From assembly GCF_014651055.1 (NCBI RefSeq), contig NZ_BMWD01000002.1:1-38673 (forward strand): a stretch of 38,673 nucleotides of DNA. Direction: 5' to 3'. Positions 34,109 to 38,673 of this stretch are shown here, one piece after another. Each line of letters starts with the position of its first letter. Position 1 is the first letter of the stretch. Both the position numbers and the translations under genes were made by a program. Under the pieces are notes generated by a model. That model had not been told where the DNA came from. It saw nothing but the letters and a program-made list of their open reading frames with translations, and made no database searches. The DNA comes from Streptomyces fructofermentans. Lineage in GTDB: Bacteria > Actinomycetota > Actinomycetes > Streptomycetales > Streptomycetaceae.

Positions 34109-35623
34109 ATGACGGTGCTGGGAGTCGACATCGGTACGTCCAGCAGCAAGGGCGTACTGGTCGGCGAGGACGGCTCGGTGCTCGCCACGGCGGTACGGCC
34201 GCACACGGTCGACCGCCCCGGGCCCGGGCACGTCGAGATGGACCCCCGGGTGTGGTGGGACGAGTTCGCCTCCATCTCCCGGGAACTGCTGGCCGCGCCC
34301 GGCGCCGGGGCCCCCGTCACGGCGGTCGGCGTGAGCGGCATGGGCCCCTGCGTCGCCCTGACGGACGGATCCGATACCCCGCTCCGCCCGGCGATCCTGT
34401 ACGGGGTGGACACGCGCGCCACCGAGCAGATCGCGCGGCTGGAGGGCGAGTTGGGCCGCGACCGCGTGCTGCGGCGCTGCGGGTCCCTGCTGTCCACGCA
34501 GGCCGTGGGGCCGAAGATCGCCTGGCTGGCGGAGCACGAGCCGGAGACGGTCGCGCGGGCCCGCCGTCTCCACATGCCCGCTTCGTACCTGGTGGGCCGG
34601 CTCACCGGCGCCTATGTGCTCGACCACCACTCGGCGAGCCAGGCCGTCCCGCTGTACGACTCCGAAGCCCTGGACTGGTACGAACCGTGGGTCCGGCACA
34701 TCGCTCCGTGGCTGGAGCTGCCGCGCCTGCTGTGGCCCGGCCAGACGGCCGGTCGCGTCACCGCCGAGGCCGCCGGCGCCACCGGGCTCCCGATCGGCGT
34801 CCCGGTCGTCGCGGGCACGATCGACGCGTGGTCCGAGGCGCTGAGCGTGGGGGCGCAGAGCACCGGTGACCTCATGCTCATGTACGGCAGCACCATGTTC
34901 CTGATCAACACCGTGGCCGACCGCCTCCTGGTGCCGCAGCTCTGGAGCACGGTCGGGGCGCTCCCGGGCACGCGCAGCCTCGCGGGCGGCATGGCCACCT
35001 CCGGGGTGGTCACGGACTGGCTGCGCGAGCTGTTCGGCGCTCCGGACCACGCGGCGCTGCTCGCCGGGGCCGAGGCGTCCGGGCCCGGCGCGCGGGGGCT
35101 GCTGATGCTGCCGTACTTCGCGGGCGAGCGGACGCCGGTGGCCGATCCGTACGCGCGCGGTGTGATCGCCGGGCTGACGGTGGAGCACACCCGCGGCGAC
35201 CTCTACCGTGCCGCCCTGGAGGCGACGGCGTTCGGCGTACGGCACAACGTCGAGGCGATGCGCGCGGCCGGTGCGGACATCCGCCGCGTGGTGGCGGTGG
35301 GCGGCGGCACCCGGGGCGGCCTGTGGACGCGGATCGTCTCCGCCGTGACGGGCCTGGAGCAGGAGGTGAGGACGGTGACGCTCGGGGCCGCCTACGGCGC
35401 GGCCTTCCTCGCCGCCGGAGCGGTCGGCGAGCCGCGGATCGACGTGTGGAACCCGGTGCGCGAGCGCGTGGTCCCGGATGGCGCCCAGCGCTCCCGCTAC
35501 GACGAGTTGTACGCGCTCTACCTGCGGCTGTACCCGGCCACGAGGGACATCGCGCACGCGCTCGCCTCGTATCAGCGGGCCCCGGGGAGCGGCGGGAGTG
35601 CCCGGAGCGACCCAGGCGCCTGA
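34109..35623 (+). CDS. FGGY-family carbohydrate kinase (xylulokinase-like)
   Basis: This 504-residue ATP-dependent sugar kinase starts at ATG 34109. The N-terminal phosphate-binding motif GVDIGTSSSKGVL is at residues about 5-17; the HVEMDPRVWWDE segment and GVSGMGP follow the FGGY pattern. The catalytic Asp is in GTIDAWSEAL, and the C-terminal lobe has YFAGERTPVADP and the adenosine motif AVGGGTRGGLW. It phosphorylates a ketose or polyol such as xylulose; the exact sugar cannot be told and no transporter or isomerase is adjacent. It converges on the FAD monooxygenase gene. Confidence 0.93.
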   Translation: MTVLGVDIGTSSSKGVLVGEDGSVLATAVRPHTVDRPGPGHVEMDPRVWWDEFASISRELLAAPGAGAPVTAVGVSGMGPCVALTDGSDTPLRPAILYGVDTRATEQIARLEGELGRDRVLRRCGSLLSTQAVGPKIAWLAEHEPETVARARRLHMPASYLVGRLTGAYVLDHHSASQAVPLYDSEALDWYEPWVRHIAPWLELPRLLWPGQTAGRVTAEAAGATGLPIGVPVVAGTIDAWSEALSVGAQSTGDLMLMYGSTMFLINTVADRLLVPQLWSTVGALPGTRSLAGGMATSGVVTDWLRELFGAPDHAALLAGAEASGPGARGLLMLPYFAGERTPVADPYARGVIAGLTVEHTRGDLYRAALEATAFGVRHNVEAMRAAGADIRRVVAVGGGTRGGLWTRIVSAVTGLEQEVRTVTLGAAYGAAFLAAGAVGEPRIDVWNPVRERVVPDGAQRSRYDELYALYLRLYPATRDIAHALASYQRAPGSGGSARSDPGA

Positions 35624-35736
35624 GCGGCCCGGGGCGCGAGGTCCGGACGGCCGCGACTGGTCGAAGGGGCAGGGGTGCCTGAGCGGCCCGGGTGTGGACT
35701 CAGGACGGCTGCAGCTCGTCGAAGAGGGCGAGGGCG
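35619..35736. repeat. Imperfect 59-bp tandem duplication at the monooxygenase 3' end
   Basis: The segment 35619-35677 resembles 35678-35736. Both begin CCTGAGCGGCCCGGG and share GACGGC, then GTCGAAG near the same offset. The second copy includes the last codons of the leftward monooxygenase gene, so the first appears to be a decayed duplicate lying just past its stop. Confidence 0.6.
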
Positions 35737-36818
35737 TCGGCGGGGTCCGGGCTCACCAGGCGTTCCAGACCGGCCGTCGTCATCCTCGACCATCCGCCGG
35801 CCCGCGCCCACATCCGTTCCTCGAAGGCGCGGACGACGCCGTCGAGGTCTCCGGAGTCGGCGGCGACGGCCTCGGCGAGTTCGGCGCCCTCCAGCATCGC
35901 GAGGTTCGCCCCCGCTCCCAGAGGGGGCATCAGGTGGGCCGCGTCCCCCAGCAGCGTCACCCCGGGGACGTGGGACCAGGTGTGGGACACGGGCAGGACG
36001 TGCAGGGGGCGGCGGACGAAGGCGGTGCCGCGGCGGAGGAGTTCCAGGACGGGTTCGGCCCAGCCGTCGAACAGGGACAGCAGGCCGGCCCGTTCGGCGT
36101 CGGTGTCCGCGGGGTCCGGGCTCGGGTGCCGGTCCAGGGGCGCGCGGAACTTGGCGTACACCTTGACGTGGCCGCCGCTGTTGCGCTGGGCGACGACCGC
36201 CCGGTTCGCCCCGTACACGGCCACGGAACCGTCGCCGATCAGCCGGGCGAGGTCGGGGTGGCGGGTGTCGACGTCGTCCAGTGAGGTCTCCACCAGGGTG
36301 ACGCCGGTGTAGTGCGGCCTCACCGGCGAGAGCGCCGGGCGGACCCGCGACCAGGCTCCGTCCGCGCCGACCACGAGGTCGAACGCCTCCTGCCGTCCGT
36401 CCTCGAAGCGGACCAGGGCGCCGTCGCCGGTCCCCGGCAGCACCTGGGCCACGCCCCGCCCCCATCGGACGTCGAGCGGGCCGAGCAGCAGGTCGCGGAG
36501 CTGCCCGCGGTCGATCTCGGGGTTGGCCCGGTCGTCCGGACCGGGTCGCCAGTCCCGCAGGACGTTCCCGGCCGTGTCCAGGATCCGCATGGCCTGCCCC
36601 TCGGGACGGGACAGCTCCTCGAACCGTCCCAGCAGGCCCGCCTTGTCCAGGGCGAGTTGCCCCAGCCCCTCGTGCAGGTCCAGCGTGCCGCCCGGCGGCC
36701 GGGCGTCCGGGGCGGGATCGCGTTCGAGGACGGTGACGGGGTGCCCGTAACGGTGCAGGACACGGGCGAAGGTGAGGCCGGCGGGGCCGCCCCCGACCAC
36801 GGCGATGCGATGTCTCAT
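35700..36818 (-). CDS. FAD-dependent monooxygenase (TetX/PHBH-like)
   Basis: This 372-residue flavoprotein starts at ATG 36818. The FAD dinucleotide motif VVGGGPAGL is at the extreme N-terminus, DLVVGADGAWS is the DG motif for FAD/NAD(P)H, and GDAAHLMPPLGAGANLAM is the third FAD motif. This is the aromatic-hydroxylase/TetX type that hydroxylates phenolic or polyketide-like compounds with NAD(P)H and O2. It is divergent from a TetR gene across a 53-bp gap full of dyads, so it is probably repressed by that protein and induced by its substrate. The promoter position suggests a leaderless mRNA. Confidence 0.92.
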   Translation of the reverse strand: MRHRIAVVGGGPAGLTFARVLHRYGHPVTVLERDPAPDARPPGGTLDLHEGLGQLALDKAGLLGRFEELSRPEGQAMRILDTAGNVLRDWRPGPDDRANPEIDRGQLRDLLLGPLDVRWGRGVAQVLPGTGDGALVRFEDGRQEAFDLVVGADGAWSRVRPALSPVRPHYTGVTLVETSLDDVDTRHPDLARLIGDGSVAVYGANRAVVAQRNSGGHVKVYAKFRAPLDRHPSPDPADTDAERAGLLSLFDGWAEPVLELLRRGTAFVRRPLHVLPVSHTWSHVPGVTLLGDAAHLMPPLGAGANLAMLEGAELAEAVAADSGDLDGVVRAFEERMWARAGGWSRMTTAGLERLVSPDPADALALFDELQPS

Positions 36819-36871
36819 GCCGATACACTGTATTGGTTCGCTACGCCGTATCGCAACGGTACGGTGTGACC
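36819..36871. promoter_or_regulatory. Divergent promoter/operator between monooxygenase and TetR
   Basis: It contains the perfect palindrome ATACA-C-TGTAT (36823-36833) and the inverted repeat CCGTA-N9-TACGG (36846-36864). For the leftward gene, TTGCGA (36851-36856) and TACAGT (36827-36832) are 18 bp apart, the -10 lying in the palindrome. Rightward, TACGGT is a candidate -10. Binding by the divergent TetR would block both. Confidence 0.6.
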
Positions 36872-37579
36872 ATGACTGTGTGGGACCGACCGGAGCCGCC
36901 GACGCGCCCCGTGCCCCTCGACCGGGAGCGGATCGTCGCGGCGGCCGTCGCACTGGCGGACGAGGGCGGGCTGGAGGCGGTCTCGCTGCGCAAGGTCGCC
37001 GCGCGGCTCAACGCCGGGCCGATGCGGTTGTACGGCTACATCTCCACCAAGGAGGAGCTGTTCGACCTCATGCTCGACGAGGTCCAGGGCGAGATCGTCC
37101 CCCCGGAGCAGCCCGGTGACTGGCGGGAGGCGCTGCGCGTCCTCGCCCACCGCACCAGGCAGGCCGCTCTGCGCCACGAGTGGCTGGCCGACCTGCTCGG
37201 GGGCCGTCCGGCCCTCGGCCCGAACGGCCTCGACGTGGCCGAGGCCACGCTGGCCCCCCTCGAAGGCCTCACCGACATCGACACCGTGATGCGTGCCGTG
37301 GAGACCGTCAGCGCGTACTTCACCGGGGCGATCCGGCGGGAGGTCACCAATCTGCGGGCCGAGCGCGCGACGGGCCTGTCCCGGGAGGACTGGCAGCGCG
37401 CCTCCGGTCCGCATCTGACGAGGATGCTGGCCACGGGCCGTTACCCGGCGCTGGCCAAGGCCGTGCACGACGGCACGGACGTGGACGCCGGTACGTCCTT
37501 CGCGACCGGCCTGGAATGGGTCCTCGACTCCGTGGCCGCCAAGCTCACCCCGCCGCCCGCCCCTGACGCCGGAGAGTAG
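36872..37579 (+). CDS. TetR-family repressor (TetR_C_1 type)
   Basis: This 235-residue regulator starts at ATG 36872. The N-terminal HTH (about residues 20-65, including SLRKVAARLNAGPMRLYGYISTKEELF) has the form seen in true TetR/tetracycline-class repressors, and the C-terminal ligand domain fits that class. It is divergent from the FAD monooxygenase, the arrangement of a repressor controlling an oxygenase and itself. The ligand is unknown, presumably an aromatic or polyketide compound. Confidence 0.92.
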   Translation: MTVWDRPEPPTRPVPLDRERIVAAAVALADEGGLEAVSLRKVAARLNAGPMRLYGYISTKEELFDLMLDEVQGEIVPPEQPGDWREALRVLAHRTRQAALRHEWLADLLGGRPALGPNGLDVAEATLAPLEGLTDIDTVMRAVETVSAYFTGAIRREVTNLRAERATGLSREDWQRASGPHLTRMLATGRYPALAKAVHDGTDVDAGTSFATGLEWVLDSVAAKLTPPPAPDAGE

Positions 37580-37585
37580 GCCCCG

Positions 37586-37740
37586 ATGACGAGGGAGTCC
37601 GGCTCCGGCGGCGATCCGGCTCCCGGAGAGGCCGGACGGACGGGCGACTTACGCGGCCCGCGTCTCGGCGTACGCGATCGCGGTCGAGGACGACCGCCTG
37701 CTGCTGGCGCGGCTGTCCGACTCGTCGCCCGTCTCCAGCG
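37586..37740 (+). pseudogene. N-terminal remnant of a Nudix hydrolase, frameshifted
   Basis: From ATG 37586 a plausible start runs MTRESGSGGDP to about 37650. After removing one T near 37650 (gcgacttacg) it continues YAARVSAYAIAVEDDRLLLARLSDSSP, the usual first strands of a Nudix hydrolase. The Nudix box that should follow is absent, the sequence becoming unrelated after about 37740. It lies 7 bp after the TetR stop and was probably once co-transcribed with it. Confidence 0.55.
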
Positions 37741-37871
37741 GTTCGTTGACGGCTGTGAGCTACCCGGTTCCTCGTGGCGGACGGCGGGCCTCCGGCCGGG
37801 CACGCCCTCGGCGGGCGGGCGGGCGGATATACGGTGGAGTACCGGACCAGTCGTCCGACCTGGGAGCCCTC

Positions 37872-38210
37872 ATGGTCAGCAGTCCGACAGACGTCGTCGA
37901 AGCGGCGTTCAGGTACTACCGGTCGCAGGACCGCGAGGCGGCCCTCGCCCTCTACGCCGACGACTTCACGTTCACCAGTCCGCAGGACGACCGCATCGAC
38001 AGGGCGGCGTTCTTCGAGCGGTGCTTCCCGACGGCCGACCGGATGAGCGAACAGCAGTTGCTGCACGTCACTCCCGCGGGCGAAGGGCTCGTCTTCGTCC
38101 AGTACGAGTACGAACTGACGACGGGCGGCAGGTACCGCAACGTCGAGGCGATCACCGTCCGGGACGGACTCATCCAGGAGGTGCGGGTCTTCTTCGGCGG
38201 CAAGGTCTGA
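37872..38210 (+). CDS. SnoaL-like (NTF2-fold) small protein
   Basis: A 112-residue protein starting at ATG 37872 after GGGAG. The pattern of an N-terminal helix pair with FRYYRSQDREAALALYADDFTFTSP, then FFERCFP, YEYEL and a final EVRVFFG strand is typical of SnoaL-like polyketide-cyclase/NTF2-fold proteins. These act as small isomerases, hydrolases or binding proteins; the specific role is unknown. It is probably monocistronic. Confidence 0.85.
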   Translation: MVSSPTDVVEAAFRYYRSQDREAALALYADDFTFTSPQDDRIDRAAFFERCFPTADRMSEQQLLHVTPAGEGLVFVQYEYELTTGGRYRNVEAITVRDGLIQEVRVFFGGKV

Positions 38211-38363
38211 CGGCCCCGACGCGCGATCACCTCGGACGGCGCCGTCGCCGGCCTTCGCGGGTTGCGCCGCCGGATCGGACCCCGTGGTCCGGAGGCCGGA
38301 CGACCGGGATCGACGGACGGTGAAGCACCTGTCGGCCGAGCTGAGAATGGGCCGACCATGACT

Positions 38364-38402
38364 GCGGCCCCGTACGCCCTCCCCGGAGGAGTACGGGGCC
38401 GC
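38364..38402 (+). terminator. Terminator hairpin
   Basis: GCGGCCCCGTAC (38364-38375) pairs perfectly with GTACGGGGCCGC (38391-38402) over a 15-nt loop that itself contains CCTCC/GGAGG. It lies about 150 bp after the SnoaL-like gene. Confidence 0.7.
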
Positions 38403-38568
38403 GGTCGTCGCAGCACGCCGGAGGCCGGCCGCCGCATCCCGTGCGCCGGCCGGCTCCCCCGCGGTCCCGCCGACTGCCGGGCGAGGGTTGCCGGTTGCCG
38501 GTCGGTGGACGCCCGGCTGTCAGCCGTCGCAACGCCGACTGCCAACAGACCGCCGCGACCGCCGTACG

Positions 38569-38607
38569 GTCCCGCAGGCCGGGCAACGGCCGCCCGGCCT
38601 GCGGGAC
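38569..38607. terminator. Strong terminator hairpin near the right edge
   Basis: A 16-bp perfect stem, 38569-38584 with 38592-38607, and a 7-nt loop. TTC follows on the right. It probably serves a leftward gene beyond the window, or either direction. Confidence 0.7.
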
Positions 38608-38673
38608 TTCAGGGCTCCGGCGACCTCGTGTCCGGGTGACCTCGCGACCCCAGGACCGCGCGGCCCGCGGGAC

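Larger units (their letters stand above)
38211..38673. other. Right-end intergenic region
   Basis: No gene is supported in the last about 460 bp. It holds two strong hairpins (listed separately), one for the SnoaL-like gene and one probably for a gene beyond the window. Confidence 0.45.

Noticed and set aside
27524..35557. Very long antisense frames (27524-29959, 29956-31617, 32888-35557)
   Set aside because: They lie opposite clear genes (ABC exporter, UPF0104, MscS, sugar kinase) and have the Arg/Gly/Pro/His-rich composition typical of GC-rich antisense frames.

Overview
The base composition (very GC-rich), frequent GTG starts, Tat-type signal peptides and the gene families point to a Streptomyces-like actinomycete chromosome. 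The window holds two probable anti-phage/accessory islands, separated and followed by ordinary catabolic, transport and regulatory genes.

Bases 1-14.6 kb look like one accessory island. At 122-1095 is an array of 14 diverged repeats, about 37 nt each with unique spacers of about 36 nt. Each repeat folds as a GC-rich hairpin, and several arm changes are compensated by matching changes in the other arm. It has the architecture of a CRISPR array, but no cas gene is in view. About 190 bp downstream starts a tightly packed six-gene operon (1286-12560): a TerY-like VWA protein, a protein kinase with a zinc ribbon, a large UPF1/Dna2-like SF1 helicase, an unnamed protein with an N-terminal winged-helix-like segment and a C-terminal HEPN RNase motif, a coiled-coil McrB-type AAA+ ATPase, and a DUF2357-like, cysteine-rich probable partner of that ATPase. 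I regard this as the best candidate for an undescribed defence system: a phosphorylation switch (VWA plus kinase) coupled to a helicase/McrBC-like nucleic-acid machine and an RNase effector. The island ends with a perfect 28-bp hairpin, a frameshifted C-terminal scrap of a metallophosphoesterase, and a tyrosine integrase.

Bases 14.9-22.3 kb carry metabolism. There is a secreted tannase-like esterase with palindromic upstream sites, a weak hypothetical gene, a GXWXG/DUF4334 protein overlapping a zinc alcohol dehydrogenase, a regulator with two TetR units fused in one chain, and a Tat-exported latex-clearing-protein (Lcp/DUF2236) homologue. Together the last four suggest an isoprenoid or rubber-breakdown cluster.

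Bases 22.9-27.4 kb are a second defence-like locus: a 42-residue membrane peptide gene convergent with two paralogous fusions of a PD-(D/E)XK nuclease to a DUF2075 (SF1, Schlafen-type) helicase. Both paralogues carry the same roughly 80-100 nt 5' leader with a palindrome just before the ribosome-binding site.

Bases 27.6-38.7 kb are typical Streptomyces chromosome: a small conserved protein, an ABC exporter driven from a MerR-type promoter, a YbhN/UPF0104 membrane protein, an enoyl-CoA hydratase-like crotonase, an MscS channel, an FGGY sugar kinase, a divergent TetR/FAD-monooxygenase pair, a Nudix remnant and a SnoaL-like protein, ending with two strong terminator hairpins. All functional calls rest on motifs read by eye; no database search was possible.
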